Shown here: positions 26,873-38,193 of the stretch, piece by piece | How the letters are laid out: each line of letters opens with the position of its first letter | How positions within the stretch are numbered: position 1 is the stretch's first letter | From: Streptomyces sp. ISL-66 | GTDB taxonomy: Bacteria > Actinomycetota > Actinomycetes > Streptomycetales > Streptomycetaceae | Length of the DNA stretch: 64,000 nucleotides | Reading direction: 5' to 3' | Assembly: GCF_018614135.1 (NCBI RefSeq) | Contig: NZ_JAGGOW010000031.1 | Span: 1 to 64,000 of the forward strand | Notes under the pieces: model-generated | The model's database searches: none | What the model was told of the DNA's origin: nothing | The model's input: the letters and a program-made list of their open reading frames with translations, nothing else | Position numbers and translations under genes: made by a program

Positions 26873-27762
26873 CGGCGGCCCGTGCCGTCGACACCGACAC
26901 GGACGTGCGCGACCTCTCCTCCGAGCAGCTCCAGCCCGGCACGCTGTCCGAGCTGACCAGTCCTTCGCTCTTCTCGGAGCGCAAGGTGCTGGTCGTGCGC
27001 AACGCGCAGGACTTGTCCGCGGAGACGGCCAAGGAGGTCAAGGCGTACCTGGCCTCGCCGTACGAGGAGATCAGCCTCGTCCTCCTCCACGCCGGTGGAG
27101 TCAAGGGCAAGGGTCTGCTGGACGCGGCGCGCAAGGCGGGCGCCCGGGAGATCGCCTGCCCGAAGATGACGAAGCCGGCGGACCGGCTGTCCTTCGTGCG
27201 CGGAGAGTTCCGCACGCTGGGACGCTCCGCGACGCCCGAGGCCTGTCAGACGCTGGTCGACGCGATCGGGAGCGATCTGCGGGAGCTGGCGAGCGCGGCG
27301 GCGCAGCTCTGCGCGGACGTCGAGGGCACGATCGACGAGGCCGTGGTCGGCCGTTATTACACCGGCCGGGCCGAGGCCTCGAGCTTCACGGTCGCCGACC
27401 GGGCGGTCGAGGGCCGGGCGGCGGAGGCTCTGGAAGCCCTGCGCTGGTCCCTGTCCACGGGAGTGGCGCCGGTGCTGATCACCAGCGCGCTGGCGCAGGC
27501 GGTGCGGGCGATCGGGAAGCTGGCGTCGGCCCCGCGGGGGGCCAGGCCCGGAGACCTCGCGCGCGATCTGGGCATGCCGCCGTGGAAGATCGACCGGGTG
27601 CGGCAGCAGATGCGGGGGTGGTCGGCGGATGGCGTCGCGGACGCGCTGCGGGCGGTTGCGGATGCCGATGCGGGGGTGAAGGGCGGGGGCGACGACCCGG
27701 AGTACGCGCTGGAGAAGGCGGTCGTCGCGGTCGCCCGCGCGGCCAGGCCTCAGCGGGGCTAG
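26770..27762 (+). CDS. holA: DNA polymerase III delta subunit
   Basis: Clamp-loader delta subunit that opens the beta clamp during replication. 330 residues from ATG 26770 (MATRKNSTDDPLAPITLAVGQEDLLLDRAVREVV). The RFC-like fold landmarks are present: SLFSERKVLVVRNAQDLSAETAKEVKAYLASPYEEISLVLLHAGGVKGKGLLDAARKAGAREI, then the helical collar domain with ASSFTVADRAVEGRAAEALEALRWSLSTGVAPVLITSALAQAVRAI and MPPWKIDRVRQQMRGW. An ATG at 26758 is in frame but lies before the usual start. It is transcribed away from the small acidic gene. Confidence 0.95.
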   Translation: MATRKNSTDDPLAPITLAVGQEDLLLDRAVREVVTAARAVDTDTDVRDLSSEQLQPGTLSELTSPSLFSERKVLVVRNAQDLSAETAKEVKAYLASPYEEISLVLLHAGGVKGKGLLDAARKAGAREIACPKMTKPADRLSFVRGEFRTLGRSATPEACQTLVDAIGSDLRELASAAAQLCADVEGTIDEAVVGRYYTGRAEASSFTVADRAVEGRAAEALEALRWSLSTGVAPVLITSALAQAVRAIGKLASAPRGARPGDLARDLGMPPWKIDRVRQQMRGWSADGVADALRAVADADAGVKGGGDDPEYALEKAVVAVARAARPQRG

Positions 27763-27772
27763 GGAAGCGTCC

Positions 27773-27869
27773 CGGGCTCCGCCCGGACTCCCTGGGGCTT
27801 CGCCCGGACTCCCTGGGGCTTCGCCCGGACTCCCTGGGGCTTCGCCCGGACTCCCTGGGGCTCCGCCCC
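27773..27869. repeat. 21-bp tandem repeat, four to five units
   Basis: Units with period exactly 21 and core CTTCGCCCGGACTCCCT recur at about 27782, 27803, 27824 and 27845. The first differs by one base and the last grades into GGGGCTCCGCCCCAGACCCC, a sequence common between Streptomyces genes. The period is a multiple of three, so all frames stay open, but nothing indicates translation. The 326 bases between holA and rpsT (27763-28088) hold only this array and the terminator at 27925. Confidence 0.85.
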
Positions 27870-27924
27870 AGACCCCGCGCCTCGAACGCCGGCGGGGCTG
27901 AAAATGGCGGTGTCGGCGTAGCGC

Positions 27925-27970
27925 GAAGGCCCCGGTGTCCTCCTGGGGAAGGGGGACGGCCGGGGCCTTC
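27925..27970. terminator. Bidirectional terminator between holA and rpsT
   Basis: An 11-bp perfect stem GAAGGCCCCGG/CCGGGGCCTTC with a 24-base loop that can itself pair (GTCC/GGAC). It is placed between convergent holA and rpsT. Confidence 0.65.
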
Positions 27971-28088
27971 GGTTTGGTGCTTGGTTGCGCCGCACCCGCG
28001 TGGCGAACGCTTCGTGTGCGGCGCGGAGTGCCGGTCGGGAGCGGGAGAGAGGGCCCGCTGGATCCCTGCCCGGCGATCACATCAGAGC

Positions 28089-28355
28089 TCAGCCCTGAAG
28101 GGAGGAAACCTTGATCGCCAGCGCCGACTTCTTGTTGGCGGCGGCGTTCTTGTGGATGACACCCTTCGAGACGGCCTTGTCGAGCGCACGGGAAGCGGCG
28201 CGGGAAGCCACGGTGGCCTTCTCGACGTCACCGGCGACGACGGCCTCACGGGCCTTGCGGATCGCGGTCTTGAGCGAAGACTTGACGGCCTTGTTGCGCA
28301 GGCGCGCCTTCTCGTTCGTCTTGTTCCGCTTGATCTGGGACTTGATGTTCGCCAC
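28089..28355 (-). CDS. rpsT: 30S ribosomal protein S20
   Basis: Binds 16S rRNA early in assembly of the small subunit. 88 residues starting [39 protein letters not shown] and ending in [24 protein letters not shown], both highly conserved. The start codon is GTG (28353-28355), preceded by AAGG. It is divergent from lepA across 224 bases that must contain both promoters; no clear -10/-35 pair could be assigned by eye. Confidence 0.98.
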   Translation of the reverse strand: MANIKSQIKRNKTNEKARLRNKAVKSSLKTAIRKAREAVVAGDVEKATVASRAASRALDKAVSKGVIHKNAAANKKSALAIKVSSLQG

Positions 28356-28579
28356 GAAAGAGCCTTTTCAGGTTCAGAGATTTGATCTTCGGATTGTGTC
28401 CCGGAAGCTTAGAGGGCATACGAGACACAGCTGCTCAGGCTACCAGGCGCGCTCCGACCGGCCCAAACCGAGCGCACTGCCCGGTCCATGGGACCATGGA
28501 AGCCTGCGTACAGATCCGACTTCGCGCAGACCGACGCCCACACTTCGTTCCGACTGCGACCCGAGAATCAGGACACTGC

Positions 28580-30445
28580 GTGCCCGCGATCCCCAGCCAC
28601 GTGCCCGAGCCGAGCCGTACCGACCCGGCGCTGATCCGCAATTTCTGCATCATCGCGCACATCGACCACGGCAAGTCGACCCTCGCCGACCGGATGCTCC
28701 AGCTCACCGGCGTGGTGGACTCGCGGCAGATGCGCGCCCAGTACCTCGACCGCATGGACATCGAGCGCGAGCGCGGCATCACGATCAAGTCCCAGGCGGT
28801 CCGGCTGCCCTGGGCCCCGAACACGGGCGAGGACCTGGGCAAGACCCACATCCTCAACATGATCGACACGCCCGGGCACGTCGACTTCACCTACGAGGTC
28901 TCGCGCTCCCTCGCCGCCTGCGAAGGCACGGTGCTCCTGGTGGACGCCGCCCAGGGCATCGAGGCGCAGACCCTCGCCAACCTGTACCTGGCGATGGAGA
29001 AGGACCTGGCGATCGTCCCGGTCCTCAACAAGATCGACCTGCCGGCCGCCCAGCCGGAGAAGTTCGCCGAGGAGCTCGCGAACCTGGTCGGCTGCCAGCC
29101 CGAGGACGTCCTGCGCGTCTCGGCGAAGACCGGTCTCGGCGTGGACGTGCTGCTCGACAAGATCGTCGCCACGGTCCCGGCCCCGGTCGGTCCCAAGGAC
29201 GCCCCGGCCCGCGCGATGATCTTCGACTCGGTCTACGACTCGTACCGCGGTGTCGTGACCTACGTCCGTGTCGTCGACGGCCAGCTCAACAAGCGCGAGC
29301 GCATCCGGATGATGTCGACCGGCGCCACGCACGAGCTGCTGGAGATCGGCGTCTCCTCCCCGGAGATGACCCCGGCCGACGGCATCGGCGTCGGTGAGGT
29401 GGGCTACATCATCACCGGTGTGAAGGACGTCCGTCAGTCCAAGGTCGGTGACACCATCACCAGCCTGCACAACGGTGCGACCGAGGCCCTCGGTGGCTAC
29501 AAGGACCCGCGTCCGATGGTCTTCTCCGGCCTGTACCCGCTCGACGGCTCCGACTACCCGGACCTGCGCGAGGCCCTGGACAAGCTGCAGCTCAACGACG
29601 CCGCGCTGGTCTACGAGCCGGAGACCTCGGCGGCGCTCGGCTTCGGCTTCCGCGTCGGCTTCCTCGGCCTGCTGCACCTGGACGTGGTGCGCGAGCGCCT
29701 GGAGCGCGAGTTCGGCCTCGACCTGATCGCCACCGCGCCGAACGTGGTCTACCGCGTCGTCATGGAGGACGGCAAGGAGGTCACCGTCACCAACCCGAGC
29801 GAGTTCCCCGAGGGCAAGATCTCGGACGTGTTCGAGCCGGTCGTCCGTGCCACCCTGCTCGCGCCCTCCGAGTTCATCGGCGCGATCATGGAGCTCTGCC
29901 AGCAGCGCCGCGGCACCCTCCTCGGGATGGACTACCTCTCCGAGGACCGGGTCGAGATCCGCTACACGCTCCCGCTCGCGGAGATCGTCTTCGACTTCTT
30001 CGACCAGCTGAAGTCCAAGACGCGCGGCTACGCCTCCCTCGACTACGAGCCCACCGGCGAGCAGGCCTCCGGACTGGTCAAGGTCGACATCCTCCTGCAC
30101 GGAGACAAGGTCGACGCCTTCTCCGCCGTGACGCACAAGGACGCCGCCTACGCCTACGGTGTGCGCCTCGTCGCCAAGCTGCGCGAGCTCATCCCGCGGC
30201 AGGCCTTCGAGATCCCGATCCAGGCGGCCGTCGGCTCGCGCGTCATCGCCCGCGAGACCATCCGCGCCATCCGCAAGGACGTCCTCGCCAAGTGCTACGG
30301 CGGTGACATCTCCCGTAAGCGGAAGCTGCTGGAGAAGCAGAAGGAAGGCAAGAAGCGCATGAAGATGGTCGGCTCGGTGGAGGTCCCGCAGGAGGCCTTC
30401 ATCGCCGTCCTCTCCAGTGACGAGTCCGCCGGCAAGAAGAAGTAG
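28580..30445 (+). CDS. lepA: Elongation factor 4 (back-translocating GTPase)
   Basis: Ribosome-associated translational GTPase, 621 residues from GTG 28580 (AGGA seven bases upstream). G1 AHIDHGKST, the switch region RGITIKSQ, G3 DTPGHVD and G4 [10 protein letters not shown] are all intact. The EF4-specific C-terminal domain is present, ending [35 protein letters not shown], which is near invariant. The frame extends 66 codons upstream over the intergenic region, but that segment is not conserved-looking. A strong terminator follows at 30471. Confidence 0.98.
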   Translation: MPAIPSHVPEPSRTDPALIRNFCIIAHIDHGKSTLADRMLQLTGVVDSRQMRAQYLDRMDIERERGITIKSQAVRLPWAPNTGEDLGKTHILNMIDTPGHVDFTYEVSRSLAACEGTVLLVDAAQGIEAQTLANLYLAMEKDLAIVPVLNKIDLPAAQPEKFAEELANLVGCQPEDVLRVSAKTGLGVDVLLDKIVATVPAPVGPKDAPARAMIFDSVYDSYRGVVTYVRVVDGQLNKRERIRMMSTGATHELLEIGVSSPEMTPADGIGVGEVGYIITGVKDVRQSKVGDTITSLHNGATEALGGYKDPRPMVFSGLYPLDGSDYPDLREALDKLQLNDAALVYEPETSAALGFGFRVGFLGLLHLDVVRERLEREFGLDLIATAPNVVYRVVMEDGKEVTVTNPSEFPEGKISDVFEPVVRATLLAPSEFIGAIMELCQQRRGTLLGMDYLSEDRVEIRYTLPLAEIVFDFFDQLKSKTRGYASLDYEPTGEQASGLVKVDILLHGDKVDAFSAVTHKDAAYAYGVRLVAKLRELIPRQAFEIPIQAAVGSRVIARETIRAIRKDVLAKCYGGDISRKRKLLEKQKEGKKRMKMVGSVEVPQEAFIAVLSSDESAGKKK

Positions 30446-30470
30446 CCGCCGAGGCAGCCACTGGATGCGA

Positions 30471-30504
30471 AGCAGGCCCCCGTGCTCCGGCGCGGGGGCC
30501 TGCT
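30471..30504 (+). terminator. Terminator after lepA
   Basis: A 12-bp perfect stem AGCAGGCCCCCG with its complement and a 10-base loop, 25 bases after the lepA stop. Confidence 0.8.
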
Positions 30505-30555
30505 CCGTTGTGGAACGCGGGCACGCTTCGTTATGAATCGGCGTCCCAGGGCCTC

Positions 30556-30614
30556 TTACGCGCCAGGCGGAGGGCCCCTAGTCTGATCAATGCTCGTTGG
30601 TTACTCGCCAGTTT
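30556..30614 (+). promoter_or_regulatory. Candidate operator pair upstream of the acyl-CoA ligase
   Basis: Two copies of TTAC(G/T)CGCCAG, at 30556-30566 and 30601-30611, lie 45 bases apart in the 278-base gap between lepA and the ligase. The second extends to TTACTCGCCAGTTT, a partly dyad-symmetric sequence of the sort bound by TetR-type regulators. A TAGTCT -10-like box (30579-30584) lies between them. The regulator is unknown; this is pattern recognition only. Confidence 0.35.
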
Positions 30615-30723
30615 TTTTGGTCGGGCGCCGCCAAGCCCTGACTCAGCCACCCACCCTGACCCACCACCGAGTCAGTCCGCCCCTGTGATGTACAGGCCCT
30701 GCCGCGTGGTCCGGAGGATGTCC

Positions 30724-32616
<1,893 letters not shown>

Positions 32617-32804
32617 CGCCTGCGGGGGGCGGGCGGTACGGGGCGGGGCGGCGGACCGCCCACCGTCAAACGCCCCTGCGAGGTCCGCAGCCCAAGCCTT
32701 CGCCCCCACCCCGCCCGCCATCTCCGCCCCGCCCCGCCCCGCGCCCAGCGCGTGCGCGGGGCGGGGCGGGACGCGGGTGGTGTCGGGTGCGGGACAATGG
32801 GGGC

Positions 32805-34037
32805 ATGCCTTCCGCACTGCCCGACGGTGAACCCATGCCCGAAGACGGCTCGCTGCCGTCGCACGCCCTGGTGGGTGCCGGGGAGCGGCCGCTCGGGTTC
32901 TACCTGCACGTCCCGTACTGCGCCACGCGCTGCGGGTACTGCGACTTCAACACCTACACGGCCACCGAGCTGCGGGGTACCGGAGGCGTGCTCGCCTCCC
33001 GGGAGAACTACGCCGACACCCTGATCGACGAGGTCCGCCTCGCCCGGAAGGTCCTCGGGGACGACCCGAGGGCGGTGCGGACGGTGTTCGTGGGCGGCGG
33101 TACGCCGACGCTGCTGCCCGCCGCCGACCTCGTACGGATGCTCGCGGCGATCCGCGAGGAATTCGGACTGGCCGAGGACGCCGAGGTCACGACCGAGGCC
33201 AATCCGGAGTCGGTGAACCCGCAGTACCTGGCGGAGCTGCGGGCCGGCGGCTTCAACCGGATCTCCTTCGGCATGCAGAGCGCCAAGCAGCACGTCCTGA
33301 AGGTCCTCGACCGTACGCACACTCCCGGGCGGCCCGAGGCGTGCGTCGCCGAGGCGCGCGCGGCGGGCTTCGAGCACGTGAACCTGGACCTGATCTACGG
33401 GACCCCGGGGGAGTCGGACGCGGACTGGCGGGCCTCGCTGGAGGCGGCCCTGGGGGCCGGGCCGGACCACATCAGCGCCTACGCGCTGATCGTGGAGGAA
33501 GGCACCCAGCTCGCGCGGCGGATCCGGCGGGGCGAGGTCCCGATGACGGACGACGACGTGCACGCGGACCGGTACCTGATCCTCGACTCGGTGATGGCCG
33601 AGGCGGGCTACTCCTGGTACGAGGTCTCGAACTGGGCCACGACGGACGCCGGGCGCTGCCTGCACAACGAGCTGTACTGGCGCGGGGCCGACTGGTGGGG
33701 CGCGGGTCCGGGTGCGCACTCCCACGTGGGCGGGGTGCGGTGGTGGAACGTGAAGCACCCGGGCGCGTACGCGGCGGCGCTGGCCGAGGGCCGCTCGCCC
33801 GGGGCGGGGCGCGAGCTCCTCTCCGTGGAGGACCGCCGGGTCGAGCGGATCCTGCTGGAGCTCCGGCTCGTGGACGGCGTACCGCTGTCCCTGCTGGCTC
33901 CGGCCGGTCTGGCCGCGTCCTGCCGGGCCCTGGCGGACGGCCTCCTGGAGCCGGCCCCGTACGAGGCAGGCCGCGCCGTACTGACCCTGCGCGGCCGGCT
34001 CCTGGCCGACGCGGTGGTCCGCGACCTGGTGGACTGA
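32805..34037 (+). CDS. hemW: HemW-type radical SAM protein (coproporphyrinogen III oxidase-like)
   Basis: 410 residues. FYLHVPYCATRCGYCDFNTYT carries the radical SAM CX3CX2C cluster, with the trailing CDF typical of the HemN/HemW family. FVGGGTPTLLPAADLVRML, NPESVNPQYLAELRAGGFNRISFGMQS and DLIYGTPGESDADW follow. Family knowledge says HemW is a heme chaperone rather than an oxidase, and its operon position near hrcA-dnaJ is typical of many bacteria. ATG 32805 is favoured; an in-frame ATG at 32787 lies just upstream. Confidence 0.93.
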   Translation: MPSALPDGEPMPEDGSLPSHALVGAGERPLGFYLHVPYCATRCGYCDFNTYTATELRGTGGVLASRENYADTLIDEVRLARKVLGDDPRAVRTVFVGGGTPTLLPAADLVRMLAAIREEFGLAEDAEVTTEANPESVNPQYLAELRAGGFNRISFGMQSAKQHVLKVLDRTHTPGRPEACVAEARAAGFEHVNLDLIYGTPGESDADWRASLEAALGAGPDHISAYALIVEEGTQLARRIRRGEVPMTDDDVHADRYLILDSVMAEAGYSWYEVSNWATTDAGRCLHNELYWRGADWWGAGPGAHSHVGGVRWWNVKHPGAYAAALAEGRSPGAGRELLSVEDRRVERILLELRLVDGVPLSLLAPAGLAASCRALADGLLEPAPYEAGRAVLTLRGRLLADAVVRDLVD

Positions 34038-34132
34038 CCACCCGGGGGAGTGAATCCGGGCGGGAGGGGGAGGCGCGTGCACATCCTGTTCCCCGGCCGT
34101 CACCGTAAGTGACGGCGGCGGGAAGCCGAAGT

Positions 34133-34942
34133 TCAGGCGGCACCGCCGGCCGTAACGAAGTCGATCAGCTCCTCGACGCGGCCCAGCAGGGCCGGCTCCA
34201 GGTCCTTGTACGAGGTCACGCGCGACAGGATGTGCTGCCAGGCGGCCCCCGTGTTCTCCGGCCAGCCCAGGGAGCGGCAGATGCCCGTCTTCCAGTCCTC
34301 CCCGCGCGGGACCACCGGCCACGCGCGGATCCCGAGAGCGGAGGGCTTCACCGCCTGCCAGACGTCCACGTACGGGTGGCCCGCGATCAGGACGTGCGGG
34401 GAGGTCACCGAGGCGGCGATGCGGGACTCCTTGGAGCCCGGGACGAGGTGGTCCACCAGGACGCCCAGCCGGGCGTCGGCGGCGGGGGCGAAGTCCGCGA
34501 CCACCGAGGGAAGGTCGTCGATGCCCTCCAGGTACTCCACCACGACGCCTTCGATCCGCAGGTCGTCGCCCCAGACCCGTTCCACCAGTTCGGCGTCGTG
34601 GCGGCCCTCGACGTAGATCCGGCCCGCCCGGGCCACCCGCGCCCGCGCGCCCGGAACGGCGACCGAGCCGGAGGCGGTGCGCAGCGGGGCGGAGGGTCCG
34701 CGGGCGGGGCGGGTCAGGGTGACCACCGCGCCGTCCAGGAGGAACCCGCGGGGTTCGAGCGGGAACACCCGGCGCTTGCCGAAGCGGTCCTCCAGGGTGA
34801 CCGTGCCCGCCTCGCAGCCCACCACCGCCCCGCAGAAGTCCGTACCCGCCACCTCGACCACCAGGTCCGGGTCGGCCGGCACCTGCGGGACGGGCTTGGC
34901 GCGCTGCCACTGCGGGGTCAGGTCCGGGGAGTACTCACGCAT
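34133..34942 (-). CDS. DUF3097 family protein
   Basis: 269 residues, MREYSPDLTPQWQRAKPVPQVPADPDLVVEVAGTDFCGAVVG at the start, ending DLEPALLGRVEELIDFVTAG. The central segment (GRIYVEGRHDAELVERVWGDDLRIEGVVVEYLEGIDDL, then LGVLVDHLVPGSKESRIA and HVLIAGHPYVDVWQAVKP) resembles a Toprim-like acidic core, consistent with a nucleic-acid-related role, but the family is uncharacterised. Its start overlaps the end of the MBL hydrolase gene by eight bases, so they form one operon. The function is unknown. Confidence 0.88.
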   Translation of the reverse strand: MREYSPDLTPQWQRAKPVPQVPADPDLVVEVAGTDFCGAVVGCEAGTVTLEDRFGKRRVFPLEPRGFLLDGAVVTLTRPARGPSAPLRTASGSVAVPGARARVARAGRIYVEGRHDAELVERVWGDDLRIEGVVVEYLEGIDDLPSVVADFAPAADARLGVLVDHLVPGSKESRIAASVTSPHVLIAGHPYVDVWQAVKPSALGIRAWPVVPRGEDWKTGICRSLGWPENTGAAWQHILSRVTSYKDLEPALLGRVEELIDFVTAGGAA

Positions 34943-35696
34943 CCGGCCGAGGGTAGGAGAGCGGGCGGCCCCAGGTGACCGACACGCCGAAGCGGGCCGC
35001 CAGTGTGTCGCGTTGCGCACGGACGAAGTCCGCGTCGACCACCGCTCCGTGACCCGGTACGTACAGAGCGTCGTCCCCGCCCAGGGCGAGGAGCCGGCCG
35101 AGCGCCGCGGGCCACTGGCGGGGTACGGCGTCCGGGCCGGCCTGGGGCTCGCCCGATTCCTCGACGAGGTCGCCGCAGAAGACGACCTCGCGCGTTCCGG
35201 GGACGAAGACGGCCAGGTCGTGGCGGGTGTGCCCGGGGCCCACGTTCGCCAGCAGCACCTGCACCCCGCCCAGGTCCAGGGTCCACTCACCCGACACCAG
35301 GTGCCGGGGGAGCACCAGCAGTTCCACCGCCTCGGCGGCCTCGGCCTCCGCCAGACCGTGCCGGACGGCCTCGGCGCGCAGGTCCTCGTGGCTGATGGAC
35401 AGCAGGTTGTCGAGCCCGACCGGACCGTAGACCTGGGCGCCCGCGAACACCGCGCCGCCCAGTACGTGGTCGAAATGTCCGTGTGTGAATGCGATATGGG
35501 TCACTCGGCGGCCCGCCAGCCGTTCGGCCTCGGCCCGCACCCGGGCACCCTCGCGCACGGATGACCCCGGGTCGATCAGGAGGGCCGAATCCTCGCCCAC
35601 CACCAGCCCCACGGTGCAGTCCCACACCGGAAGCCGTAGCCGACCGACCCGTTCGGTGAGCCGTTCCCAGCCCACCTCTTCCCAACGCACGTCCAT
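34935..35696 (-). CDS. MBL-fold metallo-hydrolase
   Basis: 253 residues with the binuclear zinc motif FTHGHFDHVLGG (about 83-94), the upstream aspartate in LLIDPGSSVREG, a later histidine in NVGPGHTRHDLAVFVP and the end motif YVPGHGAVVDADFV. This is a glyoxalase II-type hydrolase of unknown substrate. It starts at ATG 35696, 139 bases from the divergent hrcA, and is followed with an eight-base overlap by the DUF3097 gene. Confidence 0.9.
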   Translation of the reverse strand: MDVRWEEVGWERLTERVGRLRLPVWDCTVGLVVGEDSALLIDPGSSVREGARVRAEAERLAGRRVTHIAFTHGHFDHVLGGAVFAGAQVYGPVGLDNLLSISHEDLRAEAVRHGLAEAEAAEAVELLVLPRHLVSGEWTLDLGGVQVLLANVGPGHTRHDLAVFVPGTREVVFCGDLVEESGEPQAGPDAVPRQWPAALGRLLALGGDDALYVPGHGAVVDADFVRAQRDTLAARFGVSVTWGRPLSYPRPDA

Positions 35697-35724
35697 ACCG
35701 CGACGCTACCTTGACGGACGGCCC

Positions 35725-35755
35725 TTGCTACCGGTGTACCACCCCGCCGTACACT
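35725..35755 (+). promoter_or_regulatory. Probable hrcA promoter
   Basis: TTGCTA at 35725-35730 and TACACT at 35750-35755 with a 19-base spacer, immediately upstream of the CIRCE operator. The expected transcription start is near 35762, placing the operator in the early transcribed region, where HrcA usually blocks. Confidence 0.45.
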
Positions 35756-35768
35756 GACCGGGGGATCT

Positions 35769-35795
35769 CTGGCACTCGAACGCTCAGAGTGCCAA
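35769..35795 (+). promoter_or_regulatory. CIRCE operator upstream of hrcA
   Basis: CTGGCACTC, nine bases, GAGTGCCAA: a 9-9-9 inverted repeat matching the CIRCE consensus, with one mismatch between the arms. It is the binding site of HrcA, encoded directly downstream, so the hrcA-dnaJ operon should be autoregulated and heat inducible. Confidence 0.9.
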
Positions 35796-35835
35796 TGAGC
35801 CGAGCGGCGAACGACGAACGACGGAGGTGTGCGCG

Positions 35836-36852
35836 ATGCTCAGCGAACGCAGACTCGAAGTGCTGCGCGCCATCGTCCAGGACTACGTCGGGACGGAGGA
35901 GCCGGTCGGCTCCAAGGCGCTCACGGAGCGGCACCGGCTCGGCGTGTCGCCCGCCACCGTCCGCAACGACATGGCGCTGCTGGAGGAAGAGGGCTACATC
36001 GCCCAGCCCCACACCAGCGCCGGCCGGATCCCCACCGACAAGGGCTACCGCCTCTTCGTCGACAAGCTGGCGGGGGTCAAGCCCCTGTCCACGCCCGAGC
36101 GCCGGGCCATCCAGAACTTCCTCGACGGCGCGGTGGACCTCGACGACGTCGTCGGCCGGACCGTACGGCTGCTCGCGCAGCTGACCCGGCAGGTCGCCGT
36201 CGTCCAGTATCCGAGCCTGACCCGCTCCACCGTCCGGCACGTGGAACTGCTCTCGCTGGCCCCGGCCCGCCTGATGCTCGTCCTCATCACGGACACCGGC
36301 CGGGTCGAGCAGCGGCTCGTCGACTGCCAGACCCCCTTCGGGGAGGTTTCGCTCGCCGACCTGCGGGCCCGCCTCAACAGCCGGGTCGTCGGCCGCCGGT
36401 TCACCGACGTGCCGCCGCTGGTGCAGGACCTTCCGGAGTCCTTCGAGACCGAGGACCGGGTGACGGTGAAGGCCGTCCTCGACACCCTTCTCGAAACGCT
36501 GGTGGAGGAGGCGGAGGAGCGGCTGATGATCGGCGGCACCGCCAACCTCACCCGTTTCGGACACGATTTTCCCCTGACGATCAGGCCGGTGCTCGAAGCG
36601 CTGGAGGAGCAGGTCGTGCTCCTCAAGCTGCTGGGCGAGGCCAGTGAGTCGGGAATGGCCGTAAAGATCGGGCATGAGAATGCCTACGAGGGGCTGAACT
36701 CCACGTCCGTCGTCTCGGTCGGCTACGGTTCGGGCGGCGAAGCAGTCGCCAAACTCGGCGTGGTCGGACCGACCCGCATGGACTACCCCGGAACGATGGG
36801 AGCGGTACGCGCAGTGGCACGTTACGTCGGACAGATCCTGGCGGAGTCGTAA
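35836..36852 (+). CDS. hrcA: Heat-inducible transcription repressor HrcA
   Basis: 338 residues. The N-terminal winged helix is [54 protein letters not shown], followed by [19 protein letters not shown] and the GAF-like and insert domains ending [26 protein letters not shown] 35836 is eight bases after GGAGG; an in-frame GTG lies three codons upstream. A CIRCE element sits 41 bases before the start. dnaJ begins one base after its stop. Confidence 0.96.
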   Translation: MLSERRLEVLRAIVQDYVGTEEPVGSKALTERHRLGVSPATVRNDMALLEEEGYIAQPHTSAGRIPTDKGYRLFVDKLAGVKPLSTPERRAIQNFLDGAVDLDDVVGRTVRLLAQLTRQVAVVQYPSLTRSTVRHVELLSLAPARLMLVLITDTGRVEQRLVDCQTPFGEVSLADLRARLNSRVVGRRFTDVPPLVQDLPESFETEDRVTVKAVLDTLLETLVEEAEERLMIGGTANLTRFGHDFPLTIRPVLEALEEQVVLLKLLGEASESGMAVKIGHENAYEGLNSTSVVSVGYGSGGEAVAKLGVVGPTRMDYPGTMGAVRAVARYVGQILAES

Positions 36853-38010
36853 GTGGCCACGGACTACTACGCCGTTCTCGGCGTGCGCCGCGACGCATCG
36901 CAGGACGAGATCAAGAAGGCCTTCCGCCGCCTCGCGCGTGAACTCCACCCGGACGTCAATCCGGATCCGAAGACGCAGGAGCGCTTCAAGGAGATCAACG
37001 CCGCGTACGAGGTGCTCTCCGACCCGCAGAAGAAGCAGGTCTTCGACCTCGGCGGCGACCCGCTGTCCTCCTCGGGCGGCGGTGGCGGAGCCGGCGGCTT
37101 CGGGGCGGGCGGCTTCGGCAACTTCTCCGACATCATGGACGCCTTCTTCGGCCAGAGTCAGCAGCGCGGACCGCGTTCGCGGACCCGCCGGGGCCAGGAC
37201 GCCATGATCCGCCTGGACCTGGAGCTGGACGAGGCCGCCTTCGGCACGACCAAGGACATCCAGGTCGACACGGCCGTCGTCTGCACCACCTGCTCCGGCG
37301 AAGGGGCCGCCCCCGGCACCGCGGCGCAGACGTGTGACATGTGCCGCGGTCGCGGTGAGGTGTCGCAGGTGACCCGGTCCTTCCTGGGCCAGGTCATGAC
37401 CTCGCGCCCCTGCCCGCAGTGCCAGGGCTTCGGCACCGTGGTCCCGACCCCGTGCCCCGAGTGTGCGGGCGACGGCCGGGTCCGCTCCCGTCGCAGCCTC
37501 ACGGTCAAGATCCCGGCCGGTGTCGAGAACGGCACCCGGATCCAGCTCGCGGGGGAGGGCGAGGTCGGCCCCGGCGGTGGCCCCGCCGGCGACCTGTACG
37601 TGGAGATCCACGAGCTGCCGCACTCGACCTTCCAGCGGCGCGGGGACGACCTGCACTGCACGGTCACCATCCCGATGACGGCGGCCGCCCTGGGCACCAA
37701 GTGTCCGCTGGAGACGCTGGACGGCCTGGAGGAGATCGACATCCGGCCCGGCACCCAGTCCGGGCAGGCGATCCCGCTGCACGGCCGGGGCGTCACGCAC
37801 CTGCGCGGCGACCTCGGGCGCAGCGGCCAACTGCGCGGCGACCTGATCGTGCACGTCGAGGTCACCACCCCCTCCAAGCTGGACCCCGCGCAGGAGGACC
37901 TGCTGCGCCAGCTCGCGAAGCTGCGCGGCGAGGAGCGGCCGCTCGGCCAGTTCGCACCGGGCCAGCAGGGGCTGTTCAGCCGCCTGAAGGACGCCTTCAA
38001 CGGGCGCTGA
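36853..38010 (+). CDS. dnaJ: Chaperone protein DnaJ
   Basis: Co-chaperone that presents substrates to DnaK and stimulates its ATPase. 385 residues from GTG 36853. The J domain has HPD at about residue 33 (LARELHPDVNPDPKTQERFKEINAAYEVLSD). A Gly/Phe-rich linker covers about 75-100. Four zinc repeats are CTTCSGEG, CDMCRGRG, CPQCQGFG and CPECAGDG. The client-binding C-terminal domain follows. This is the DnaJ2-type gene paired with hrcA; the dnaK-linked paralogue would be elsewhere. Controlled by the CIRCE site upstream of hrcA. Confidence 0.96.
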   Translation: MATDYYAVLGVRRDASQDEIKKAFRRLARELHPDVNPDPKTQERFKEINAAYEVLSDPQKKQVFDLGGDPLSSSGGGGGAGGFGAGGFGNFSDIMDAFFGQSQQRGPRSRTRRGQDAMIRLDLELDEAAFGTTKDIQVDTAVVCTTCSGEGAAPGTAAQTCDMCRGRGEVSQVTRSFLGQVMTSRPCPQCQGFGTVVPTPCPECAGDGRVRSRRSLTVKIPAGVENGTRIQLAGEGEVGPGGGPAGDLYVEIHELPHSTFQRRGDDLHCTVTIPMTAAALGTKCPLETLDGLEEIDIRPGTQSGQAIPLHGRGVTHLRGDLGRSGQLRGDLIVHVEVTTPSKLDPAQEDLLRQLAKLRGEERPLGQFAPGQQGLFSRLKDAFNGR

Positions 38011-38066
38011 GCCGCGCGCGCGACCGCGTACGGCAGGACGTGCGCGAGCACGTACGAGAACGGCCG

Positions 38067-38101
38067 CGAGCCCGGTCCGGGGATGCCCCGGACCGGGCTC
38101 G
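38067..38101 (+). terminator. Terminator of the hrcA-dnaJ operon
   Basis: A perfect 16-bp stem (CGAGCCCGGTCCGGGG and its complement) with loop ATG, 56 bases after the dnaJ stop. Confidence 0.8.
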
Positions 38102-38193
38102 TCGCATGCGGCCGGCGCGTTTCGAGCACCCCGGTGAAGGGGACTATGCCAGGCGAATGCCGTGATTCGGTCCCGTGAGCGGGACATGGCACG

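Noticed and set aside
27773-27869. CRISPR-like array
   Set aside because: Repeats are directly tandem with no unique spacers and no cas genes nearby.
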